Assembly (NCBI GenBank): GCA_030144725.1
Contig: JASKMD010000021.1
Span: 3,610,528-3,674,527, forward strand
DNA length: 64,000 bases
Direction: 5' to 3'
DNA from: Haematococcus lacustris
Lineage: Eukaryota > Chlorophyta > Chlorophyceae > Chlamydomonadales > Haematococcaceae
This document shows positions 10,436-22,612 of the stretch, one piece after another. The notes under the pieces are model-generated. The model saw nothing but the letters and a program-made list of their open reading frames with translations. It was not told the DNA's origin and ran no database searches. How positions within the stretch are numbered: the stretch's first letter is position 1; every line of letters starts with the position of its first letter. The position numbers and the translations under genes were made by a program.

Positions 10436-10893
10436 ATGGCCGTATCTCACCAACCGCGCAATATCACGAATTCTAGTTTCAACCCCCAATCTTACAATGC
10501 CTTCTTTTGACTATGTACCAAGTCCGAGGCTCTGAATCTCAAAAATACTGTTACTAATTTGCCTGAGTGCTCATCGCCACATTGCCGCATCCGCTTTCCG
10601 ATCCGACTGCTGCTTCCGACGCGCATGCCCATGTAGAGCAGCCTAAGCGGCGCGGGCGGTCGAAGCGATGACTGCATGCCTCGCTGTGGCTCAAATTTAA
10701 ATTAATTACTTTGAAGCTTTGCTGTGCACGGCCTACTGACTGCATAACTATTCTGGATGGGTCAAGGGTAGCTGGCCGGGTTGCCTATATTGTGAGCCAT
10801 CTAACATAGTTTTTGGCGTAGTAAGTGCAAAGATACAGCCGTCCTACTACCAGGGGTCGGTTTCCTGTCATTTTTTGTCAGTTGGAGTCGCCT
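10436..10893. other. Intergenic, nothing recognised
   Basis: Unique-looking sequence between the palindrome cluster and the retroelement arm. No coding or RNA feature could be supported on either strand. Confidence 0.55.
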
Positions 10894-12273
10894 GACCTTA
10901 CTCATTTCGTTGCTATTGTACATTTCTTCTAAGTTCTTTACCCCGGAGGAAGGTAGTCAAAAGCCTTCAGCTGTCGACAGACGGACGTCTGGGCGTCAAC
11001 ATCTACACATCGGCTGCAGTCCTGGGCACTCCGGGGTGTTTCAGGCTGCAACCAGCCGTAGCTCCGCGGTGCTTGTTTCTTTAACACGTTCGCCTAGTGC
11101 ATTAGCGCTTACATCCGCACTCGTGCTTGCACGAGGTGGCTGCCATAACTCAGCCGCCTGTATTGGGCACATCGTTGGAGCTTAACGGACCGTACAACTC
11201 CACGGACAACCCAGTCTTCGACGCAGCAACACCGCCCCAGGATCCAGCCCCAGCCCGCAGCAGCCAAACAGTTCAGCCCATGGCGCTCGTCTCCATGGCG
11301 GTGCCAGAGCTTAATGGCACTTCCCGGCTGGCCTTCAGAGCCTTCAGCCTCAAGCTGCGGGTGTACCAAGGCCTCAACCTCCACATACCGGTGAATGCGT
11401 TCCACCACCTGCTAGCTAGCTCTGCCATGGATGGCGTATTCTTTCAGTCCATTGCAGATGCTTATGATCAGTTGGTAGATGGCTGGGGTGACGAGGCTGA
11501 CAGGGCAGAAGCATTAGAGGCTTTGCTAGACTTGGTGGAGGAGCAACTGATAGACCCACCCAGCCACTAGGCAGGGCTAGACCCAGCTCTTGTGCAAGGG
11601 GGCAAAGGGTGCAACAACGCTAAGGCCTTCGCCACTGCCTTTGAGAGCGCTGTGAGTGAGGCCATCAGGCGTGGCACACTTACCCACTTCACAACCATCT
11701 ACCACCTATTCTCCCATTGCATGCAAGTGCCCAACATGCGCCAAGAGCAGCGCACCAAGCTTAGGGACGAGGCTGTCCGCTTGTTCCATCAGGTTGTGCC
11801 GGATGCTAAGGACCGGCAGGACCAACGCGCATTTAAAGCAGCCCTGCAAGTTGTTGGTTCAGCGCATGAGAACTTGCTTGCCAGCATGCGTTACGTGCCG
11901 GCCACTGCTGATCGCCCACCGCTGCGCGCGGAGCAGGACTCAGAGTCAGAGGAGGTGCTCCTGTTGCGGCGGCAGTTGGCTGAGCTCCAAGCTCGTGCGC
12001 TGCCGCACCCCCCGCAACGCTAGCGTGCTCGGCATCCCCTGCCACAGCCCTTGCAACAGCCCATGCCACATCACCTGCAGTTGTGGCGCCCATGCAGCAA
12101 ATGGTTTACCCCATGTCGCACCCTGCCATGCAACAGCCGTTGCCATCTGTCCTGCCCATGTCCCGAGCTTATGCTGCGCCACCACTGCAGTTGGGTTACG
12201 CAGCCATGCCTCAGCCTGCCTTGCAAAGTGCACCCATGCAGCATGCGCCCATGCAAACCCAGCGCTCGCCACC
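10894..12273 (+). mobile_element. Truncated LTR-retroelement copy (plus arm of an inverted pair)
   Basis: From CCTTACTCATTTCGTTGC to AACCCAGCGCTCG this block matches the reverse complement of about 13873-15370 with few substitutions. The main differences are a one-base change at the 5' edge and absence of the roughly 120-bp Lys-codon tract seen in the minus copy. It contains leader plus gag only. It ends abruptly at about 12273, where it meets the 3' part of the minus copy. Confidence 0.85.
11127..12023 (+). pseudogene. Retroelement gag, plus copy, split by in-frame TAG
   Basis: Two open segments in the same frame (11127-11567 and 11571-12020) are separated by one TAG at 11568-11570 and closed by a TAG at 12021. 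The first has no ATG near its left end; the first in-frame ATG is about 11281. The second contains KGCNNAKAFATAFESAV and FSHCMQVPNMRQEQRTK, a helical capsid-like region. It is almost identical to the minus copy at 13670-15139. The family was not recognised at sequence level. Gag is inferred from position upstream of a zinc-knuckle-like and retropepsin-like region in the minus copy. Confidence 0.65.
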
Positions 12274-12560
12274 TCTAGTGCTGAGGAGGGGACAGAGGTG
12301 ACAGCTGCCCCTCCCCCCCTGCGGGTGACTGGCTGGGCTGGGCTGTGCACCGGTTTCACCCCTGGTCCTGCTGGTATGGGTGCATCACCGGCGGCCACCC
12401 TGCTCATGGCGCCCTCTGCAGCTGCTAGGTCACCCCCACGGCTGACTGCGTTGGGTGTGGTGGTGCCACCCGCTGCAGGAGGTGTCCCCACTTGCACATG
12501 CACCAAAGGGGAGGTGTGATACATGACAGAGGTGGTGCCGCTAGTTGCACAGGGCTGAAC

Positions 12561-13802
12561 CTAGCTGTGGGACACGGCAGTACAAGCTACAAGCAGTTGG
12601 CTGCTGCCCATGGGCACAGAGTAAAGGAGGGGAAGGCAACCCTTGGCCCCCGTGACTTGCAGTGAGTGAGAGGTGTGGGTGTATCCATGGCTGTGCAGCC
12701 GAGGGCAATAGGTGAACTGCTGGTCGTACACGTCGCACACGCCCTTGGTCTGCGAGAGGAAGTTGGCTCCAAGCAGCAACTCATAAGCAAGGGGGCTACC
12801 AGGAGGCATGACGATGGCCTCTAGGTCGTGCACCAGGGCATGGGGAGTGCCATAGCTGAGACTCACGCGTAGGGTGGCAACCTGGGTGGTTAAGGCCTCT
12901 GCACCACTTGCAGTGGATAGGCGATGGCTGCAAGGGGTGAGGGGGCAGGTTCAGCACGGTTGCGCACTCATGTGAGATAAGGCAGCTGTCACTGCCCCCG
13001 TCCAGCATGACACCCCGGAGCAAATGCAGCTGGCCCTCACTGTCAGCCACACCCTGACTGCACCGTGACGTTGGAGAAGTAGGTCAGGTGCTGGTTGGGC
13101 ACGGCGGTGTGGCAGGCAGCGCGCACAGCGGCCGCTTGTGGAGGTTCAACAGCGATGTGAGCAGCAGTGTCAACAACGGGTGCGACACTAGGCGAGAGGT
13201 GTTGCTTAATACGCATCACACGCTGAGCGAGGTGCTGCAGCCGAGCTGGCAAGAGAGGGTAACACAGAGCCCATGGTGGGGGTGGTGGCTAGGACAGCAG
13301 GAGGAGCAGGGGCTGCAGCCTTAGGCAGGGTGTGGGTGGCAGCAACAGGCAGGGCTGCAGACATATGCGTGAATGGCACCGCCCTGACTGCATTAGCTGT
13401 GATGATACAGAAGCTGCCATGCTCAGGGTAAGAGAGGGGCTGCACTCGCGCATCCTGTGACACCCAATGCCCTGACATGTCCCATGCGCCCAGCCCGGAC
13501 CCCTCTGCTGACACGGTGTGGGCTTGAGCAGGACGTGACAGGCTGGGTGGAGGAGCTGCTTGCATGTGTGGGTACAGCTTGAAGCAACGCTCAGGGGCAT
13601 GGTAGCGCTTGTGGCAATAGCTGTAGGTGTGTTGCGCATGGGCTGGGGCAGCCGGCACATACCCCCTATCTAGCAGCGGCGTGCGTTGCATGGGGTCTGT
13701 GATGACACACGACACCACATTGCCAGCCGGGTGCGCAGCCACGGCATGCGCTGCGCTCGGGGCACTTCCACCAATGACTCTTTGCTGCTCATGAGGCGGC
13801 AT
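12561..13802 (-). pseudogene. Retropepsin-like and knuckle-like region, frameshifted
   Basis: Segment 13802-13206 contains YCHKRYHAPERC: the C-x4-H-x4-C half of a CCHC knuckle, with the first Cys replaced by Tyr. Segment 13050-12796 contains MLDGGSDSCLISHECA, which aligns with the retropepsin active-site strand, although the usual D-T/S-G is D-G-G-S. Segment 12866-12561 contains ELLLGANFLSQ, matching the second retropepsin signature (I/L-L-G-x-D/N-F-L). The three pieces are in different frames, so the protein is not intact. Protease is an inference from the paired motifs. Confidence 0.55.
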
Positions 13803-14161
13803 CGCTTGAAACTGCTAGCACTCCGCCAAATCATGGCCAGCATAGGGGTGTAGAGGGCAGGCTTTGGCAGGTCGCGAGCGCTGGGTTTGCATGGGCGCAT
13901 GCTGCATGGGTGCACTTTGCAAGACAGGCTGAGGCATGGCTGCGTAACCCAGCTGCATTGGTGGCGCAGCATAAGCTCGGGACATGGGCAGGACAGATGG
14001 CAACGGTTGTTGCATGGTAGGATGCGACATGGGGTAACCCATTTGCTGCATGGGCGCCACAACTGCAGGTGATGTGGCATGGGCTGTTGCAAGGGCTGTG
14101 GCATGGGATGCCGAGCACCCTTTTGGTGGGAGCAGGCCGCGCCCCAGGCGGTAGCTCCTCC

Positions 14162-14192
<31 letters not shown>

Positions 14193-15139
14193 TTCTTCTT
14201 CTTCTTCCTCCTCCTCTTCTTCTTCTTCTTCTGCCGAGCACCCTGGCGTTGCGGGGGTTGCGGCAGCGCACGAGCTTGGGGCTCAGCCAACTGCTGTCGC
14301 AACAGGAGCACCTCCTCTGACTCTGAGTCCTGCTCCGCGCGCAGCCGTAGGCGAACAGCAGTGGCCGGCACGTAACGCATGCTGGCAAGCAAGTTCTCAT
14401 ACGCTGCACCAACAACTTGCAGGGCTGCTCTAAATGCGCGTTGGTCCTGCCGGTCCTCAGCATCTGGCACAACTTGATGGAACAAGCGGACAGCCTCGTC
14501 CCTAAGCTTGGTGCGCTGCTCCTGGCGCATGTTGGGCACTTGCATGCAATGGGAGAATATGTGGTAGATGGTTGTGAAGTGGGTAAGTGTGCCACGCCTG
14601 ATGGCCTCACTCACAGCGCTCTCAAAGGCAGTGGCGAAGGCCTTAGCGTTGTTGCACCCTTTGCCCCCTAGCACAAGAGTCGGGTCTAGCCCTGCCTAGT
14701 GGCTGGGTGGGTCTATCAGTTGCTCCTCCACCAAGTCTAGCAAAGCCTCTAATGCTTCTGCCCTGTCAGCCTCGTCACCCCAGCCATCTACCAACTGATC
14801 ATAAGCATCTGCAATGGACTGAAAGAATACGCCATCCATGGCAGAGCTAGCTAGCAGGTGGTGGAACGCATTCACCGGTATGTGGAGGTTGAGGCCTTGG
14901 TACACCCGCAGCTTGAGGCTGAAGGCTCTGAAGGCCAGCCGGGAAGTGCCATTAAGCTCTGGCACCGCCATGGAGACGAGCGCCATGGGCTGAACTGTTT
15001 GGCTGCTGCGGGCTGGGGCTGGATCCTGGGGCGGTGTTGCTGCGTCGAAGACTGGGTTGTCCGTGGAGTTGTACGGTCCGTTAAGCTCCAACGATGTGCC
15101 CAATACAGGCGGCTGAGTTATGGCAGCCACCTCGTGCAA
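13670..15139 (-). pseudogene. Retroelement gag, minus copy, with Lys-rich insertion
   Basis: The first segment (15139-14699) and second segment (14695-13670) lie in one frame, separated by TAG at 14698-14696, the same site as in the plus copy. After QPPQR the minus copy carries a run of AAG/AGA codons (plus strand CTTCTT... at 14165-14235) giving more than 20 nearly consecutive Lys/Arg residues. The plus copy lacks this. The C-terminal part shifts into a different frame from the next segment. Amino-acid identity with the plus copy is almost complete in the shared part. Confidence 0.65.
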
Positions 15140-15460
15140 GCACGAGTGCGGATGTAAGCGCTAATGCACTAGGCGAACGTGTTAAAGAAACAAGCACCGC
15201 GGAGCTACGGCTGGTTGCAGCCTGAACACCCCGGAGTGCCCAGGACTGCAGCCGATGTGTAGATGTTGACGCCCAGACGTTCATCTGTCGACAGCTGAAG
15301 GCTTTTGACTACCTTCCTCCAGGGTAAAGAGCTTACAAGAAATATACAATAGCAACGAAATGAGTAAGGACGCCTCGACTAGCAGCAAGCAGGCAAAACT
15401 GATATCTGTCACTTGGTGGTGTCGGCCTTCAGATGCCAATGGCAGTGAGCTGAGAATACC

Positions 15461-16860
15461 TCCAGATTTTGGTGCCCATGTTTACATCGGACAGGTGGTA
15501 AGGTCTTCTAAGCTGCCACCGCAGCATCCCACACCACTACAAGTATCCAAATCCCATGCAACCATGCTAGAATTGAGATAGGTCACATTTACCATCATCC
15601 ACCAACCACCATCTGCAAGATATGACCCAATATGATCAAGCATGATGATGTATGATCAAGCAAAACCCAAGCAAGTTTACTAGTTACAACTGAGCGCGAT
15701 ATTGGTTTGGAGGGCGTCAAATCCTCTTTACACTTGGTGCTCCCAGGTGGGTCAGTGTGGTGATCTGCCACATTATCCTCTTGAGTGAGAAAGGCATTAC
15801 AACACCAGTGGCAGGGCCACCGTCACACTGTCTGGGGCAACACACGCTCACACAGAGCAAGGAGCCCTCATGGGCACAAAGGGGGTACATGGGGAGGTCT
15901 AGCGCTTGTCGGGCCAGCCACACGCTACCCGGACTGCACTTGGCGACAGACAGCAAGGACTCTTGACTACGGACCCGGTCATATCACATCTTTAGGCCAC
16001 AAGATCAATTCCTTAGCAAGTCATATGATCGGTCGCGCCCTAACCAGCACGCATCAACGTTTTGCTGACCAACCACTATTAATCTCCTACACGATGCTGT
16101 GCCTGCTGGCCTGCCCACCTGCCTGCCCTACCAGTAGAAAGAGCAGGCTCTGAGGCTCTGTACCTGCTGCTGACTCAGCTCGCCCTCATGCTGAACAGAG
16201 GGTCATTTGAACAGACAAGTGAACGGCCTCAGCTCCTCAACAGACAACAAGTGTACCGCCCAGGCACACCCAGCATATAAGCACTGGTGCACCACACGCC
16301 CAAGGTGTCTTAGGGCTGCACGTCGCCAATCGCGCCTGAGTCAGCCGACACTGCTCTCCACGGCTGTGCCTGCCACCAAGTCGATAGAGGACACTGGCTG
16401 CATCACGTCATGAGGTCATGCCGCACCCCTTGCAGCCCCGCCCCTGCCACGACCATATGGAGCAACCTTGACACTGCACGACAACCCCATTGAGCAGCCA
16501 CTGCACTACTCACTGTGTTACAGACAACCTGCCAACCGCCTGGCTCCAGGCAGCCGCATGTGACAGCTGGTTAAGGGTTAGGGGAACTTGCGGGGCCACA
16601 TGCCCAGGTGCAACCTCCTCCCCCTGGACTCCATTCTGCACACCCCCACCTCTCCCACATGGCTGGGTGTCCCAGCACCCCCTCCCCCCTCATCCTCCAC
16701 AAGACTACCCCCTTGCAGAAGCAGGGGCAGGGCAGTGGCCTGCAGCCCCATCCCCCCTGCGCCCCATTTGCAGGGTCAGGGCAGCGGTCAAGCTCAGAGT
16801 TAGAGTCAGGGTCAGCGTCAAGGCAGCGGTGTGCAGCCTCATGCTTCCCCTCCCCGGCTG
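15461..16860. other. Intergenic, nothing recognised
   Basis: About 1.4 kb between the retroelement and the downstream flank of the minus-strand Gln-rich gene. A TTACA at 16518-16522 is TGTAA on the minus strand and could be a distal poly(A) signal of that gene (stop at 17168). No open frame resembles a known protein and no tRNA was found. Confidence 0.55.
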
Positions 16861-16946
16861 CAGGGTCAGGGTCAGGGTCAGGGTCAGGGTCAGGGTCAGG
16901 GTCAGGGTCAGGGTCAGGGTCAGGGTCAGGGTCAGGGTCAGGGTCA
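16861..16946. repeat. (CAGGGT)n hexamer array, ~14 copies
   Basis: Perfect CAGGGT repeats 220 bp downstream of the stop of the minus-strand gene. The same hexamer occurs at 23340-23382 and 41389-41571. Confidence 0.95.
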
Positions 16947-17167
16947 GAGCAGCGTTATGTAGCAGTGCTTGTCCACAGGGCTCCATCAATGCAGCTGTTG
17001 GCTGCACCCCTCACCCTCCAATGCCTGGGTCAGTGGGAGTGGTTTGGTTGGTTGGTAGTTGGTAGTTGGCGGGTGGGTGGCTCCCTTCCCGCGCCCCCTC
17101 CCCTGCCCCTCTGCCCTGTGTGAGAACTCCTGCTGACTAAGACCTGCTGGGTGCTGGCCAGGGCAGC

Positions 17168-19221
17168 TCAGTTCAGGGCCACCAGACCCAGCACCAGCAT
17201 GTGACCCAGCAGCCCCTCTGCCGCCTGCACCTGCCCCGCTGCGCACAGCTGTGTGACGGCAGCCAGGCAGGCGCTGACCTCCTGCTGCTGCTCGGGCTGA
17301 AGCACCTGAGACAGTGAGGGCAGGCGCAGGGTACAAGAAGGGGGGTGGGAAGACAAGAAGGGGTACAAGAAGGGGGCTGGTGAAGGACAGAGGTGGGACA
17401 GCTAGGGGTGGAAGGCAAGGTTGGTCAGGAGTAATGAGGGTGTGACCAGGCTGGGCGGGGGGGTCAGTTACAGGCAGCAGGGGGTGGGACCTTGACAACA
17501 TGATTGCCCATGCCCGCCTTCCCCCTCCCCTCCCCCCCCCTCCCCGCTCCCCCTCCCTTCACCTGGACCCCACGTGGTGCCAGCCCAAAAAGCGTCCCAT
17601 GGGCATGGTCATTACCATCCGCCCCCCACCCCTGCTGCCGCTGGCCCTCCCCCATCTCCACCAGCCTGCTGCCTGCGGCCCTCAGTGCCTGCATGCGGTG
17701 AACACGAATATCCTGCGCCTGCAGGCTCGCCAGGTGTGGAGGCAGCTGCTCGTCAGCCCACCGCCCCGCCCCCCCCACCCCCGCCTCTGCCCCTGAGGTG
17801 GGGCTCCCCTCCCGCAGCGCAGCCAGAGCTTGCAGCCAGGCGATGGCGGCAGCGGCCTGGTTGGGGGCCCTGGGGGTGAGGGCAGCCTGGGAGTCCCCAG
17901 GGGGGCTGGGTGGGGGCCAGGACCCGGGGTGGGGGGGGTGGGGAGGAGTGACCCCGGGGGGGAGTGTGAGAGGGGAGGCGGGGCGGGCGCTGGGGGGTGA
18001 GGGGGTGGGCAGCCTGGGTTTGAGGCCATGAAGGGGGAGGGGCCCAGGTGCTGCTGGCTAGGGCTGGGGGGGGGGCTGGGGGAGGGGAGGGGGAGGGCAG
18101 GAAGATGGTTTGGGCGGCTGCTTGGGGCTGGGCCTGGCTGGTCCACCCCCCATGGCTGGGGGATGAAGAGGGGTGGCGGGGGGAGGGCTGGGGCAGGGGT
18201 TGCAGCGATTGCGGGCCAGGCCCTACCTGCCACAAGGATTGCTGCTGCTGCTGCTGCTGCTGCTGCTGTACATTCCCTTGCTGTTGCGTGACACGGTGGG
18301 TGGGTGAGTGTTGTGGGTGCTGCAGCTGCTGCTGCTGCTGCTGCCCCATGACATGTGTGTGAGTCACAGTATGCTGGCAGCGCCACTGCCCTGCATGACT
18401 GACGACCTGCCCAGAAGCCGGGTGCATCAGGGAAGGTGGGTGGGCCATGGGCGTGTTCTGCCCGCCTGACTGCTGCCCTTGCAGGGTTGCCAGATGAGGC
18501 GCCCAAGGCCCTGTTGTGCTCAGGCCCATTGCCTCAACAGGCAACTGGCCAGCCGCCAGGGGGGGCAGACCACACCACAGCTCAGGCTCGGGGCTGCAGG
18601 CGGGGGGGGTGCCCCCCTCACTGAGGTCGCTGCCGCTGCTGCTGCAGCTAAACCCCCGGCCTGGGGCGGCTGCACCCAGCGGGTGAAACTCAGGCAGGGG
18701 GCCCGGCTGGCTGGCCATGGGGGCGGGGGGGTGGGGGGTTTCTGGCCAGGCTACTGGTGGGGCGTGGAAGTGGGGGGAGGGGCGGGGGGGAGGAGGGGAT
18801 GCTGGCTGGGGGGGAGGGGGGGGTGGCTGCAGGTTCATAGGGTTGCTGTCCACACTGTCAGTGGGGGGGAGGGGGGGTGGGCTGGAGGGGGGGCTGCCAG
18901 GGGGGAGGGGGGGCGGCATGGGGGGGGCCTCACCCGCTGGGAGGGCTGTCATAGGGAAGGGTTCTAGAGGGGGGGGGGGGGGAGTGGCCGTGGGGAGGTG
19001 TGTGGGTCTCCTGCTGCTGCTGCTGCTGTTGTTGCTGGTGGGCGGGGTAGGGCTGGGGGTAGGGCTGGGGGTAGGGCTGGGGGCTTTGGGTCGTGGTTTG
19101 GTGCGATGGTTCGTGAGAGGTGGTCAAGGCCTGGGCCAGCCAATGGAAGGTGGGAGGGGGTGGGGGGAAGGGGGGGGGGAGGCGGTGGCTGCTGCTGTGG
19201 CAGCCAGGCCGTGTTTGTGAG

Positions 19222-19276
<55 letters not shown>

Positions 19277-19478
19277 GCACAAGGCCAGTAGGGCTGCGGC
19301 TGCTCCTGCTGGGGCTGCGGCAGCGGCGGCGGCGGCAGCTGCGGCTGGGGCTGGGGCTGCTGCTCCTGCCGCTGCTGGTTCCGCTGCTGGGGCTGTGACG
19401 GCTGGTCTGGCTGATCAGTTGGCCATAGGGGCTGCAATGGCGGCTGGTGCGTTTGTGCCATGCAGTCCTGTGGCATTG

Positions 19479-19510
<32 letters not shown>

Positions 19511-19697
19511 AGAGGGCTGAGTGAAAAGGGTAGCTGGACCGTCCGCTGTGGCTGCTGACTTGGCAGCTGCTGCTGTAGATCTTGGACTGGGGAATGTGTT
19601 GGGGATGGTGACGGGTGGGGATGGGGGTTGGGGTGAGGCAGAAGAGGGGGACCTGTGAAGGGCGTAGGGGATCCCTTCTGCTGCCGCTGCACCCGTA

Positions 19698-19730
<33 letters not shown>

Positions 19731-22443
19731 CTCCTGTGTGCTCCCAGTGGGCCCCCTCCCCCTGCTGTGCTGCTTCCACTAAGAAGGGCCGCCCCCCTGG
19801 CTGCTGCTCAGGCTGAGCCGGGTCACCGGACCTACACTGCACTGCTGTCAGTGCGGGCTGTGCCAGCAGCGCTACACCCCTCTCCTCCACCTGCTGCTCT
19901 ACCTGGCCATCAGGGCCGACCAGCAGGGCTGGGCTGTCAGCAGGATCCTGGACCAGGTGTGATGTGCTGGGGAAGCTGTCTGCTCCGGGTCTGGCTCCAG
20001 CCCCCTCCCCCTCCATGATGGCCAACCCCTCAGCATCTTGACTGTTGTGCTGGCAGCCCTTCAAACCTGGACTGAGGCAGGGGTCAGAGTCCGTGCAAGT
20101 GCCGGGGTCGACAGCGGGATCAGCAGGATCGGCAGGATCGGCATGGTCAGCAGCATCGGCAGGGTCGGCCGTGGGAGGTTCGTCCAGAGGGGGGGCAGAG
20201 TCTTGCTGCTCTAGGTCTATGTCATTTGCCTGCATGGCGTCACACATACAATGCATGGCGTCACTATGGAAGCACACATCATGAGTCACAAGTCCCCCTC
20301 CCCCCTCCCCCCCTCCCCCCTCCCCCCTGGCGTATGTCCCCTGTCCTGCCCGCCTCACATCATCGAATTGCAGGTCGTCGTCATCGCCCCGCTCCTGCTT
20401 CTCCCACACATCCTGCAAGGCATGGCAGCAGGCAGCATGGGGCACCACACCACCTGGGCAGTCCCTTCTAGACCTTGATGCCCTAGCGGCAGGGGCAGGG
20501 GCAGGGGCAGGGGCAGGGGCAGGGGCAGGGGCAGGGGCAGGGGCAGGGGCAGGGGCAGGGGCAGGGGCAGGGGCAGGGGCAGGGGCAGGGGCAGGGGCAG
20601 GGGCAGGGGCAGGGGCAGGGGCAGGGGCAGGGGCAGGGGCAGGGCCAGGGGCAGGGGCAGGGGCAGGGGCAGGGGCAGGGGAGGAGGTTGTGTCCCAGAC
20701 CAAGTAAAGGAGGTGAGGGGGGATGCCGTGGTCGTCCAGCTGGCTAGGGGGCGCTGCCAGGCGCTTGTGCTTCAAGAGGAAGGCAGACAGCGGCAGCACC
20801 TCCAGCAGCTGCAGCCCGGGCCTCTGCAGGCAGCAGGAGGCACCCAGCACCAAGGTCTTGTCTGGTGTGAGAAATGATGCACAGAGATGATAGTGAGGCA
20901 CAGCCCTGGCAGCAGCCCTGGCAGCAGCCCTGGCAGCAGCCTGGCAGCAGCCCTCCACATGACATTTTGTAGCCCTGCATTCATTACATCTTCACACATT
21001 CCATACCACATGCCCAGCAGCAGCAGGGCAGCAGCAGGGCAGCAGCTCCCCACACCCACTCACCACCAGGGAGGATGCCTGCGGTTCCACCAAGGGCAGG
21101 GGCAGCCCCCCATCACCCCCCCACCCCTGCTGCACCCCCCCTGCACCTGACTGCTGCTCGGCTTCAAGGTCAGGCTGCTGGGCACTGCTGCAGGGCACCC
21201 CCACACTCAGATCTGCCCCTGCTGCCCCTGCTCCTGCTGCCCCTGCTGCCGCCATCCCTGCTGCGTTGCTGAGCTGCAACAGGGCTAGGCCAGGAAAGGA
21301 ATGCAAGGGAAAGGTCTGCGCAGCATTTTGGCCGCCCGCATGGCCACCTGTAGGGTGGCTTGGCAGCAGGGGAGGGGCGGGGTGGGGGGGAGGGGAGGCC
21401 TGGTTCAAGACCTGCACCATGCGGGAGATCAAGCCCTCCAATGTTGGGCTGGCGCTCGCCTCTGCTGGGGGGTGGTACTGCATGGCTGGTGGTTGCATGG
21501 GGTGGGGTGGCTGCATAGCCAACGTTTGCATGGGGGAGAAGGGCAGGGGTGGTGCTGGCCCCATGGTAGCGGTGAGGAGACCGGGGGCAGGGCTGGGCTG
21601 GCTCTGCACTGGCACAGAGGCCAGTAGCCTTGTGAGGGGGTCCAAGGTACTTGCATGAGGAAGCTGCATGGAAGCTGCTGCTGCTGCTGGGGGTGGTGGA
21701 AGGGACGAGGCCTGGTGTGGCCTGTATGGCTGAAGCAGCTGCTGCTGCGGAGGCTGACTCACAGCGGCAAGGTCAGGCAGGGAGGGGCTGGACCACAGAG
21801 TCTCCAAGGAAGGTGACAGCCTGGATGCCGGCTGGGGGGGTAGGCCTGACATGGAGCCACCCCAGGCCTCCCCTCCACCTGAGCCCCTGCCACCCAGCAG
21901 CAGCCCCAACCCCCCACCCTGCCCCTGGCCTGCCCCCTGGTCCTCCTCTGGGTGGGCGTCCCCCCCTCCCCCCTCCCCTGGGCCTGGGTCTGGTAGGTCC
22001 CCCATGCAGCCCCCCATGCTGCCGCCATGCAGGGGGTGGGGAGCGGGGACCCAGGGCCTGGGGCCAGGGGGGGCAGGTCCGGGTGCCAGGGCGCTCAGTA
22101 GGCCCCCTTGCAGGTCGCCACCCCCACCCCAGCCTTCCAGCCGAGGTGTGAGATCTGCTAGGGTGGGAGTGAGGGAGGTGTGCTGGGGGGTGGGGCCGGG
22201 GTGCTGGGGGGAGGGGGGGTGGGCATGGGAAGGGGAGAGGGGGCCCCTGGAGCTGGCATTGGGCAGGCCATAGCTGCCTGTGTCCCTGAACTGCTTCATG
22301 GCGGTGATGAGGGGGGCATGGTCTGCAAGCACCTGCACAGAAAGCACCCCATGTGCCATGAGCATGCAGTAAGGGTAAGCAGCAGCAGCAGCAGCGGCAG
22401 CGGCAGCGGCAGCAGCAGCGGCAGCAGCAGCGGCAGCAGCAGC

Positions 22444-22477
<34 letters not shown>

Positions 22478-22551
22478 GCAGCAGCAGCGGCAGCAGCAGC
22501 GGCAGCAGCAGCGGCAGCAGCAGCGGCAGCAGCAGCGGCAGCAGCAGCAGC

Positions 22552-22612
<61 letters not shown>

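Larger units (their letters stand above)
12274..15460 (-). mobile_element. LTR-retroelement copy, gag and protease region, RT lost
   Basis: Read on the minus strand: a terminal block (15460-15363), a leader (15362-15140), gag, a knuckle-like segment, a retropepsin-like segment and a Pro/Ala-rich tail ending near 12290. No reverse transcriptase or integrase follows, because the plus copy abuts here. The order gag-protease fits a Gypsy-type or related LTR element, but without RT the class is unproven. Confidence 0.75.
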
